A DNA stretch of 5,308 bases from an uncultured Collinsella sp. (GTDB taxonomy: Bacteria > Actinomycetota > Coriobacteriia > Coriobacteriales > Coriobacteriaceae). Location: NCBI GenBank assembly GCA_900553165.1, contig USCN01000106.1, positions 1-5,308 of the forward strand, read 5' to 3'. The position numbers were made by a program, and so were the translations under genes. Positions 1 to 5,257 of this stretch are shown piece after piece. The notes under the pieces were generated by a model. The model saw only the letters and a list, made by a program, of their open reading frames with translations, was not told the origin of the DNA and searched no databases. The first letter of the stretch is position 1. Every line of letters starts with the position of its first letter.

Positions 1-810
1 GCCCCTTACGATGCAGGCGCCGCTGTGCAGGGCTTTCTGACTGGCTATCAGACCATGGACCTGCTCGCGTCACTTGCCTTCGGCATCATCATCGCCGAGA
101 CCATCTACGAGTTGGGTGTTACCGATGACAAGCGCGTGGCCTTCGAGATTTCGCGTTCCGGTGTGATCGCCGGCGTACTCATGGCCATCATCTACTGCGG
201 CTTGGGCCTTGCCGGTATGCAGCTCGGCACCGTGATGCCCGACGCTACCAACGGCGCCGCCATCCTCGCCCGTTCGGCCTCCATGCATTTTGGGCTTGCC
301 GGCACGGTCGTGGTCTTTGCGATCTTTTTCCTCGCCTGCATGAACGTGTGCATCGGCCTCATCAGCTGCTGCTCGCGTTACTTCTGCGAGACGTATGTGG
401 TCGAAGGGGGAGCGGAGGCCTCTGAGGAGGCCATGCGCCGCCCCTTTGCGGTTCTCGCCTTTGTGTTCGCAGCGTTTTCGTGCGTGCTCTCCAACGTGGG
501 CCTCGACGTGATTCTTATGTTCTCGGTGCCCATGCTCAATGCCTTGTATCCCGTTGCCATTGTGCTGGTGCTTATGGGCCTGGTGCACGGTTTTTGCGAC
601 GCGCATCCGCAGGTATGGGTCTGGGTCGGCGGCGTCGTCGCGGTGCAGAGCGTGATCACCTCGGTCCGCGACGCGTTCTTTGCTGGCGCGTGGCTACCGT
701 TCGATGCGCTGCCGCTGGCGGATATCGGTGCCGCGTGGGCGCCGGTCGCCGTGGTGGCGTTTGTGATAGGCCTGCTCCACAGCCGGTTTATCGCACATTC
801 GAGGAGCTAG
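1..810 (+). CDS. brnQ: Branched-chain amino acid carrier, BrnQ/LIVCS family, 5'-truncated
   Basis: This is the C-terminal 269 residues of a polytopic inner-membrane carrier that takes up leucine, isoleucine and valine with a cation (Na+ or H+, by family knowledge). The frame is open from base 1, so the start and roughly the first 170 residues lie outside the window (the family is about 430-440 residues with 12 membrane spans). Family-like stretches include GYQTMDLLASLAFGI near residues 15-29, NGAAIL near 84-89, a cysteine-rich membrane span reading CIGLISCCSRYF, and SNVGLDVILMFSVPMLNALYP-like sequence near 160-180. About seven hydrophobic segments are visible. The protein ends in a short basic tail (HSRS) at a TAG. 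No terminator is visible between this gene and the tRNA promoter that begins 12 bases later, so some readthrough into the tRNAs is possible. Family assignment is firm; substrate is inferred from the family. Confidence 0.9.
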   Translation, partial: APYDAGAAVQGFLTGYQTMDLLASLAFGIIIAETIYELGVTDDKRVAFEISRSGVIAGVLMAIIYCGLGLAGMQLGTVMPDATNGAAILARSASMHFGLAGTVVVFAIFFLACMNVCIGLISCCSRYFCETYVVEGGAEASEEAMRRPFAVLAFVFAAFSCVLSNVGLDVILMFSVPMLNALYPVAIVLVLMGLVHGFCDAHPQVWVWVGGVVAVQSVITSVRDAFFAGAWLPFDALPLADIGAAWAPVAVVAFVIGLLHSRFIAHSRS

Positions 811-821
811 AATATCGCCGC

Positions 822-850
822 TTGCACAGGCGGGAAGTCTCCCCTATAAT
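822..850 (+). promoter_or_regulatory. Sigma-70-type promoter for the tRNA-Pro/tRNA-Gly unit
   Basis: A -35 box TTGCAC (822-827) and a perfect -10 box TATAAT (845-850) are separated by exactly 17 bases. The predicted start is near 857, giving a leader of about 45 bases before tRNA-Pro. The spacer holds a small inverted repeat (GGGA/TCCC, 4-base gap). Position and strength fit a constitutive stable-RNA promoter; no experiment is available. Confidence 0.8.
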
Positions 851-901
851 TTCCTTCGCTTTGGGACACGCAAGGTTTATGCCTTAGCTGCTCAACACCT
901 T

Positions 902-978
902 CGGGACGTGGCGCAGTTTGGTAGCGCGCCTGCTTTGGGAGCAGGATGTCGCAGGTTCAAATCCTGTCGTCCCGACCA
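902..978 (+). tRNA. tRNA-Pro, anticodon UGG
   Basis: A complete 77-base cloverleaf. The acceptor stem CGGGACG (902-908) pairs with CGTCCCG (968-974), followed by discriminator A975 and an encoded CCA (976-978). The anticodon stem CCTGC/GCAGG (929-933 and 941-945) encloses the 7-base loop TTTGGGA, with anticodon TGG at 936-938. The T arm is GCAGG/CCTGT (951-955 and 963-967) around TTCAAAT. The TGG anticodon reads proline CCN codons, mainly CCA and CCG. It is the first gene of a two-tRNA transcript, 6 bases ahead of tRNA-Gly. Confidence 0.97.
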
Positions 979-984
979 TATCTT

Positions 985-1058
985 GCGGGCGTAGTTCAAT
1001 GGTAGAACCCCAGCCTTCCAAGCTGATGACGCGGGTTCGATTCCCGTCGCCCGCTCCA
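985..1058 (+). tRNA. tRNA-Gly, anticodon UCC
   Basis: A complete 74-base tRNA. The acceptor stem GCGGGCG (985-991) pairs with CGCCCGC (1048-1054), then discriminator T1055 and an encoded CCA (1056-1058). The anticodon loop CTTCCAA (1015-1021) places TCC at 1017-1019, which reads glycine GGA and GGG. The T arm contains GGTTCGATTCC. The outermost anticodon-stem position is a C-A mismatch (C1010/A1026), which I recall as usual for this isoacceptor rather than a defect. It is cotranscribed with the upstream tRNA-Pro. Confidence 0.97.
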
Positions 1059-1069
1059 CAAGATAGATG

Positions 1070-1105
1070 AATGGCTCTGCTTCCTTTTGGGAACAGAGCC
1101 ATTTT
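1070..1105 (+). terminator. Rho-independent terminator after the tRNA pair
   Basis: ATGGCTCTG (1071-1079) pairs perfectly with CAGAGCCAT (1094-1102). An inner TTCC/GGAA helix (1081-1084 with 1090-1093) extends it past one bulged C, and TTTT-rich sequence follows (1102-1105). It lies 11 bases after the tRNA-Gly CCA. The minus-strand toxin gene ends at 1164 and points toward it, so the hairpin may also help stop that transcript, although its U-tract in that direction is poor. Confidence 0.85.
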
Positions 1106-1163
1106 CATAAGTGTGCCGGGTGACGGAAATCGATCCCGCACCGCAACTTAGGAGGGGATGGGG

Positions 1164-1619
1164 TTAGCTGCGGGGGCGGTGGCGGAGCTTGTCGATGGTG
1201 GAGTCGATGCTGCGGCTGCGGGCTTCGGCTGCGGTTTGGCGCTTGCGGCGGTAATCGATCATGCCTTGGATGATGGGCTTGCCAAAGCTCACGACATCAT
1301 CGTTGTAGATGGCGGTTCGGGTTGCGAGGAGGCAGTCGGTAAAGTCCATATGGGTCTTGCCAAAGAGTTTGATGGCAAGGGCGACAACGGTGGGCTCGTC
1401 GACCATGACGTCATCGAGCAGCCTTTTCATGGCCGCAGCAATCTCAACGCGGGGAACCTTATAGACGTCGCGCAGCGTGACCACGACGCGCGTGATGATT
1501 TCGGGGTAGACACGAGCGGTGCGGGTGGCGATGACCTTGGCGGCGCGCGGTGACAGAACTTCGTCGTCGTCAAGCAGGTAGCGTAGGATGACGGTCTCGT
1601 CGATGATGGTGCTACTCAT
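1164..1619 (-). CDS. PIN-domain toxin-like protein (VapC-type ribonuclease fold), second gene of a toxin-antitoxin operon
   Basis: A 151-residue PIN-like protein; family members are Mg2+-dependent ribonucleases that cut tRNA or mRNA when freed from antitoxin. It opens IIDETVILRYLL (residues 5-16), matching the usual IDTNVLLRYLL strand-helix, with D7 as the first acidic ligand. E40 in YPEIITRVV fits the second. D92/D95 in MDFTDCLLA fits the third, D95 being aligned by the DxLLA pattern. The fourth usual acidic position, after the VxSF strand, appears to be G113 (VVSFGKP). About 28 basic residues rich in R and K follow the domain (from about 124). The ATG at 1619 overlaps the end of the antitoxin gene by 8 bases, and GAGGA sits 11 bases before it inside that gene, so translation is probably coupled. 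The fold and module are well supported; active-site competence is uncertain. Confidence 0.82.
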   Translation of the reverse strand: MSSTIIDETVILRYLLDDDEVLSPRAAKVIATRTARVYPEIITRVVVTLRDVYKVPRVEIAAAMKRLLDDVMVDEPTVVALAIKLFGKTHMDFTDCLLATRTAIYNDDVVSFGKPIIQGMIDYRRKRQTAAEARSRSIDSTIDKLRHRPRS

Positions 1620-1935
1620 GGATATCTACTTCCTCGGGACCCAAAATCGAATCGTCGCTTTCTGTAGCAAGGTATTCAATCCAGACATTGCGCTCCTTGG
1701 AGCGGCGATTGGGGTCCCCATATGCTTTGAGCGATCCATAGGCGGCGGTGCCGTCCTTTGAGCGCACGGCGACCGGCTGAAAGGGGAGCTTGCGCATCAA
1801 AATGCTCTGCGCGACAAATAGACGTACGGCCTCGGCGAGCGATGTGCCCATGGCGTCGTAGAGACGTTCGGCATGCTGCTTGTCTTCCTCGCGAATGCGC
1901 ACCTGCAGGATGGCTCGTTTTTGAGTCGATGACAT
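1612..1935 (-). CDS. RelB/DinJ-like antitoxin of a type II toxin-antitoxin pair
   Basis: A 107-residue protein whose N-terminus fits the ribbon-helix-helix DNA-binding fold: a strand RAILQVRI (residues 7-14), helix 1 (about 16-28), and helix 2 from S32 through AEAVRLFVAQSILMRKLPF. The last pattern is typical of RelB/DinJ antitoxins (helix, then K-LPF). The C-terminal half holds GSLKAYGDPNRRSKE (67-81), which resembles the G-L-x-x-YANP toxin-wrapping segment seen in actinobacterial members, and then an acidic tail. The start was set at ATG 1935 because AAGGGGG lies 6 bases upstream; the frame stays open to 2001 but the earlier ATGs have no ribosome site. Its stop lies inside the toxin start (8-base overlap). 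The expected role is to neutralise the PIN toxin and to repress the shared promoter alone and with toxin. Confidence 0.85.
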   Translation of the reverse strand: MSSTQKRAILQVRIREEDKQHAERLYDAMGTSLAEAVRLFVAQSILMRKLPFQPVAVRSKDGTAAYGSLKAYGDPNRRSKERNVWIEYLATESDDSILGPEEVDIHE

Positions 1936-1991
1936 CACTGGCCCCCTTAATGAGCGTGCAATACAGTCGGTCAAATGCGGCATGTGCCGAT

Positions 1992-2031
1992 ACTTGAGCA
2001 TCTTATAACGATTACTTTATTTCACTCAAGT
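1992..2031 (-). promoter_or_regulatory. Probable promoter and autoregulatory operator of the toxin-antitoxin operon
   Basis: Read on the minus strand, TTGAGT (plus 2024-2029) and TATAAG (plus 2002-2007) are 16 bases apart and would start transcription near 1995, about 60 bases before the antitoxin ATG. Inverted half-sites ACTTGAG (1992-1998) and CTCAAGT (2025-2031) cover the start point and the -35 box. Their centres are 33 bases apart, close to three helical turns, which would put both on one face of DNA. This suits two ribbon-helix-helix dimers, but binding is inferred only from geometry. Confidence 0.55.
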
Positions 2032-2101
2032 TGATAACCATTAACACGAATACAAGCGTAGTACATCCAAAACGAGAGCGCGTAAAAATCTCTGCAGCGT
2101 A

Positions 2102-2118
2102 CGCGTGTAATACACTCG
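2102..2118. repeat. 17-bp imperfect palindrome, operator-like
   Basis: GTGTA (2105-2109) and TACAC (2111-2115) are perfect inverted arms around A2110. The symmetry continues to CG/CG at the ends (2102-2103 and 2117-2118) with one mismatch (C2104/T2116). It lies between the two divergent transcription units. The size fits a dimeric repressor or activator site; the factor is unknown. Confidence 0.5.
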
Positions 2119-2160
2119 CCTTTATATCCTATTGAGAATAATCCTAACCAGCCCAAACTC

Positions 2161-2182
2161 CTGCAATACACCCGTATTGCAG
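2161..2182. repeat. Perfect 9-bp inverted repeat, operator or RNA hairpin
   Basis: CTGCAATAC (2161-2169) and GTATTGCAG (2174-2182) are exact inverted arms around ACCC. The pairing extends one base further through C2160-G2183. No T-run follows, so it is unlikely to be a terminator. It lies about 180 bases before the Fe-S gene start, a plausible place for control of the formate dehydrogenase operon. As DNA it has the size of a TetR- or GntR-like operator; as RNA it would be a stable hairpin if transcription starts upstream. Confidence 0.6.
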
Positions 2183-2253
2183 GGCCTATGCTCAAGCTTA
2201 CCCCCTGCAACTGCGTATATTCAACTTGTATACCGTTGGAGAAATTCTACCGA

Positions 2254-2352
2254 GTGCCTGTTTCGCCGCATGCATTCGATACGCCGATGCCAGGCCACGG
2301 GCTGCTTGGGGCAACGTCGACAGGATCTCTCCAGCATGGGATTCAGGAGGGA
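2254..2352 (+). promoter_or_regulatory. Possible structured leader with Shine-Dalgarno-masking helix
   Basis: Two helices can be drawn by hand in the transcript before the Fe-S gene. GCCTG (2256-2260) pairs with CAGGC (2291-2295), extended by GT/AC (2254-2255 with 2297-2298) past a bulged C and by an inner GCAT/ATGC helix (2268-2271 with 2287-2290). Further on, TCTCTCC (2326-2332) pairs with GGAGGGA (2346-2352) with one G-U pair, hiding the ribosome binding site GGAGG (2346-2350). Upstream control of a molybdopterin-enzyme operon by a leader RNA is conceivable, but I do not recognise a known riboswitch consensus and the transcription start is unknown. Confidence 0.35.
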
Positions 2353-2361
2353 GTGAACAAC

Positions 2362-2880
2362 ATGGGCAATAAACGAGTCGTAGCCGATTCCTCGCGCTGC
2401 ATTGGGTGTCAAACCTGCATGGCAGCGTGCATCGAGGCACACGACATCCCCGGCAACATCGCCGCGCCGCGCCTGCGCGTGACGCGTACGTACGAGATCT
2501 CCGCACCGGTGGCGTGCCATCACTGCGAGGATGCTCCGTGCGCCAAGGCCTGCCCCACGGGCGCCTTGTTCTTTGATCCAAAGAACCATCGTATCGGCGT
2601 CAACGAGGACAACTGCATCGGCTGCAAGAGCTGCGTCATGGCCTGCCCCTTTGGTGCCGTGAGCGTGGCGACCACGCAGGTCCCCGTCTTGATGGGCGAC
2701 GTGCGCGTGGGTTCGCAGACTAAGAGCTTCGTGCTCAAGTGCGACCTGTGCGTGGACCGTCCCGGCGGTCCGGCGTGTGCCGAGGCGTGCCCGACCAAGG
2801 GCCTCACCCTGGTAGACGAGGAGCGCCTGGCAGAACTGACTGCCGAGCGTGCCCGCGCCACCATCGAAAACGAGGCGTAG
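2362..2880 (+). CDS. HydN/HycB-like polyferredoxin with four [4Fe-4S] clusters, formate dehydrogenase partner
   Basis: A 172-residue cytoplasmic electron-transfer protein with exactly 16 cysteines in four cluster motifs: C13-C16-C19-C23, C52-C55-C60-C64, C85-C88-C91-C95 and C127-C130-C139-C143. The order and spacings (CIGCQTCMAAC, CHHCEDAPCAKAC, CIGCKSCVMAC, then CDLC with CAEAC) match the E. coli HydN/HycB/DmsB-type subunit family. HydN, at about 175 residues, is the closest in size and in its C-terminal CPTxxL region. No Tat signal or membrane anchor is present, which fits a soluble partner of the FdhF protein encoded 76 bases downstream. The start is ATG 2362 with GGAGG 11 bases upstream; a GTG at 2353 is only 2 bases from that site, and the frame upstream to 2188 has no family sequence. 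HydN versus HycB cannot be decided from similarity alone. Confidence 0.9.
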   Translation: MGNKRVVADSSRCIGCQTCMAACIEAHDIPGNIAAPRLRVTRTYEISAPVACHHCEDAPCAKACPTGALFFDPKNHRIGVNEDNCIGCKSCVMACPFGAVSVATTQVPVLMGDVRVGSQTKSFVLKCDLCVDRPGGPACAEACPTKGLTLVDEERLAELTAERARATIENEA

Positions 2881-2917
2881 GCGGGCGGCCATACAGGCCC
2901 AAAGATTGTCAAATACG

Positions 2918-2933
2918 TACCGATTAATCGGTA
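2918..2933. repeat. Perfect 16-bp palindrome ahead of fdhF
   Basis: TACCGATTAATCGGTA is its own reverse complement with no central gap. It lies in the 76-base gap between the Fe-S gene and fdhF, ending 8 bases before the purine-rich ribosome site (2941-2951). In RNA it could form a 6-bp stem with a TTAA loop. TTGTCA at 2906-2911 resembles a -35 box but has no matching -10, so an internal promoter is not supported. An operator or an mRNA processing/stability hairpin are both possible. Confidence 0.6.
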
Positions 2934-2956
2934 GCAGAGAAAGGAAGGAGGGTGTT

Positions 2957-5179
2957 ATGGAGAAGCATAAAGTGATCTGCCCGTACTGCGGCGCCGGTTG
3001 CCAGTTTAACCTCCTGGTCCAAAACGGCCAGGTCGTGGGTACCGAACCGCTCAACGGCATCACCAATCAGGGCGAGCTGTGCCTTAAGGGCATGAGCGGC
3101 TACGACTTCATCAACGACACCAAGATCTTGACTCCTCGCTTACTGCACCCGATGATCCGCCGCACCAAGGGCGCGGATCTTGAGCGCGTAAGCTGGGACG
3201 AGGCACTGGATTTCACCGCATCTAAGATGCAGGCCATAATTGACGAATATGGTCCTAACGCTGTCATGACCACCGGCTCTTCGCGAGGCGGCGGCAATGA
3301 GGCGAACTACGTCATGCAGAAGTTTACGCGTGCGTGCATCGGCACCCACAGCGTGGACAACTGCGCCCGTACTTGACACGGCCCTACTGTCCTCGGTCTG
3401 ATGGACACGGTTGGTTCAGGTTGCATGTCATGCTCCATCCCCGGTATGGAGGATGCGGGCTGCATTTTCCTCTTCGGCTATAACCCTGCCGATTCGCACC
3501 CCATCGTCGCAAGGCGTATCGTGCGAGCCAAAGAAAAGGGTTGCAAGATCATCGTCGCCGACCCGCGCCATATCGAAACCGCGCGTATCGCCGATCTCTA
3601 CCTTCCGATCAAGAACGGTTGCAACGTTGCGTTCCTCAACGCCTTTGCCAACTGTCTGGTCAACGATGGCCTCTACGACAAGGAATTCGTCGCCGAGCAC
3701 ACGAACGGCTTTGACGAGTGGTGGGAGACCATCAAGAACTACACTCCCGAATCCGTACAGGACATCACGGGTGTCGAGCCCGCGTTGATCCACCAAGCTG
3801 CCGAGATGTACGCCACGGCGAAGCCCTCTGCCATCATTGGCTGGGGCATGGGCGTATGCCAGCAGAAGCAGAACCTGAAGACGGTGCACACCATCGCCTC
3901 CATCGCCTGCGTTGCCGGCCAGATCGGCAAACCCAACTCCGGCCTCGCGCCCGTGCGTGGCCAGAATAACGTCCAGGGCTCCTGCGATATGGGCATGCTG
4001 CCCAACCTGTACCCTGGCTACCAGAAAGTCACCGACTCCGCAGTGCGTGCCAAGTTTGCCAAGGCTTGGGGCGTGCCCGAGGAAAAGCTCCCGCTCGAGG
4101 AGGGCTACAAGCTCACCGACCTGGGCCACCTGGTCGACGAGGGCAAGGTGCACTGCTTCTACAACTACGGCGAGGACCCGGTGCAGACCGAGCCCGATTC
4201 GGCCGGTATGCGCAAGACGCTCTCCGAGCTGGATCTGTTCATTTGCCAGGACATCTTTATGACGCAGACGACCATGCTCGCCGACGTCATCCTGCCCGCC
4301 ACCTCTTGGGGCGAGCACGAGGGTGTCTTTACCGCATCCGACCGTAGCTTCCAGCACTTTGACGCAGCCGTTCCGCCCAAGGGCGAGTGCCGTCACGACT
4401 GGGAGATCTTCGCGGACCTGTCCACGCGTATGGGCTATCCCATGCACTACGACAACACCGAGCAGATCTGGAACGAGTGCATTAGCCTGTGCCCCAACTT
4501 TGTGGGCGCGACCTACGAGAAGATGGCTCCCGAGGGCGGCTACGCCCAGTGGCCCGTCAAGAGCACCGATGTCAACGACCACGGTACGCCCGACATGTTC
4601 GCTGGTGGCAAGTTCACCACCAAGGACGGCCGCGCCAACCTGATGGCGCACGACTGGGAGGCGCCCTCCGAGCTTCCCGACGATGAGTACCCGCTCATCC
4701 TGTGCACCGTCCGCGAGGTCGGCCACTACAGCTGCCGCTCGATGACCGGCAACTGCAAGACGCTGGCGCTGCTTGCCGACGAGCCCGGCTTTGTCCGCAT
4801 GAATCCCGCGGACGCCCAGGCGCGCGGCATCAAGAACGGCGACATCGTCTCGATTCACAGCCGCCGCGGCCAGGTATACAGCCGCGCCGACGTGAGCGAC
4901 CGTATCAACAAGGGCACGGTCTATATGACCTACCAGTGGTGGATCGGCAAGTGCAACGAGCTGACCATGCACAAGGTCGACCCGGTCTCGCACACGCCCG
5001 AGGACAAGTTCTCCGCCTGCCAGGTCGACGCCATTGCCGACCAGGTTTGGGCCGAGGGCGAAGTCGAGCGCCAGTACACCGAGCTCAAGCAGGCTCTGGT
5101 CGACGCCGCCGCTCCCCAGGACGTTGAGCCTGGCGCCGCCAAGTTCGACGACGAGACGCACGTGAACCAAATCGTGTAG
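2957..5179 (+). CDS. fdhF: Selenocysteine-containing formate dehydrogenase, FdhF/FDH-H type (UGA at codon 140 read as Sec)
   Basis: A 740-residue cytoplasmic molybdo/tungsto-enzyme that interconverts formate and CO2 and passes electrons through one [4Fe-4S] cluster. The two open stretches (2957-3373 and 3377-5179) are in one frame, split only by TGA 3374-3376. Its context DNCART-Sec-HGPTVLGL matches the E. coli FDH-H active site, also Sec140-His141. The N-terminal cluster ligands C8, C11, C15 and C42 and the electron-relay K44 have E. coli numbering; R334 in PVRGQNNVQG corresponds to E. coli R333. A C-terminal molybdopterin dinucleotide-binding domain follows (REVGHYSCRSMTGNC, about 590-600; YMTYQWWIGKCNEL). 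It is about 25 residues longer than the 715-residue E. coli enzyme, in an acidic C-terminal tail. ATG 2957 has AAGGAAGGAGG 5 bases upstream. No Tat signal is present. Flanking polyferredoxin genes indicate electron transfer to a hydrogenase-type partner. Confidence 0.96.
3374..3376 (+). other. Recoded UGA selenocysteine codon of fdhF
   Basis: In-frame TGA at codon 140, flanked by family-conserved residues on both sides (CART before, HGP after), so it is not a terminating stop. Incorporation requires SelA, SelB, SelC (tRNA-Sec) and SelD, none of which is in this window. Confidence 0.95.
3377..3414 (+). promoter_or_regulatory. Bacterial SECIS element of fdhF
   Basis: Directly after the UGA, TGTCC (3388-3392) pairs with GGACA (3403-3407). 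The helix continues as T3393-A3401 and C3394-G3400, leaving U3402 bulged, and closes on a GGTCT loop (3395-3399). The loop begins 18 bases after the UGA, the same spacing and loop sequence I recall for E. coli fdhF. A weaker lower stem can use CC (3383-3384) with GG (3413-3414) and AC/GT (3386-3387 with 3410-3411). By analogy this hairpin tethers SelB carrying selenocysteyl-tRNA to the ribosome. Confidence 0.85.
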
Positions 5180-5200
5180 TCCCGTTCTCGTTGGCTTTTT

Positions 5201-5243
5201 GGGCCGGGCGTCCCGTACGTTCGGGAGCCCGGCCCGTTATTTT
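5201..5243 (+). terminator. Strong GC hairpin after fdhF, terminator or attenuator
   Basis: GGGCCGGGC (5201-5209) pairs exactly with GCCCGGCCC (5227-5235), and TCCCG (5211-5215) with CGGGA (5222-5226). Together they form a 14-bp stem with a single bulged G5210 and a 6-base loop. A short, imperfect T-tract (GTTATTTT, 5236-5243) follows. It starts 22 bases after the fdhF stop. Only 22 bases separate the stem from the next start codon, so partial readthrough or a role in mRNA stability must be considered. Confidence 0.75.
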
Positions 5244-5257
5244 GAAAGGAAGTGGGG

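Larger units (their letters stand above)
1936..2361. other. Divergent intergenic region between the toxin-antitoxin operon and the formate dehydrogenase operon
   Basis: These 426 bases hold no credible gene; open frames here lack ribosome sites and recognisable protein. The part from about 1996 to 2250 is visibly richer in A and T than the genes on either side. It contains the leftward promoter, two operator-like palindromes (2102-2118 and 2161-2182), four copies of AATACA (1960, 2049, 2109, 2165), and a potentially folded leader before the Fe-S gene. For rightward transcription I see only weak boxes: TTGAGA at 2132-2137 without a good -10, and TATACC at 2229-2234 without a good -35. The real promoter may therefore depend on an activator or an alternative sigma factor. 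Confidence 0.6.

Noticed and set aside
1030..1060. Attachment-site duplication of the tRNA-Gly 3' end
   Set aside because: No second copy of the tRNA 3' sequence and no integrase gene is visible in the window.
884..1141. Minus-strand 85-codon open frame across the tRNA genes
   Set aside because: It is translation of tRNA sequence on the opposite strand, a common false call, and contains no real protein signal.
1158..1553. Plus-strand 131-codon open frame over the toxin gene
   Set aside because: The minus strand encodes a recognisable PIN domain with operon overlap; the plus-strand product is a glycine/valine/aspartate-rich shadow.
2290..2320. Sigma-54 (-24/-12) promoter for the formate dehydrogenase operon, as in E. 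coli
   Set aside because: No GG-N10-GC pair with proper flanks was found, and actinobacteria are generally thought to lack RpoN.
2188..2361. N-terminal extension of the Fe-S protein from the upstream in-frame ATG at 2188
   Set aside because: The 58 extra residues have no ribosome site at their start, no family similarity, and would precede an N-terminus (NKRVVADSSRCIGC) that already matches HydN-type proteins.
2221..3066. A 281-codon minus-strand open frame over the Fe-S gene
   Set aside because: It is antisense to the cysteine-motif protein, has no family features, and spans the end of one real gene and the start of another.
3374..3376. fdhF as a pseudogene with a nonsense mutation
   Set aside because: The stop is UGA at exactly the Sec140 position with conserved flanks and a SECIS hairpin, so recoding is far more likely than decay.
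3428..5170. A 580-codon open frame on the minus strand opposite fdhF
   Set aside because: It is the antisense shadow of a high-GC gene with strong codon bias; its translation is low complexity (V, G, L, D, A) with no recognisable domain, while the plus strand matches FdhF throughout.
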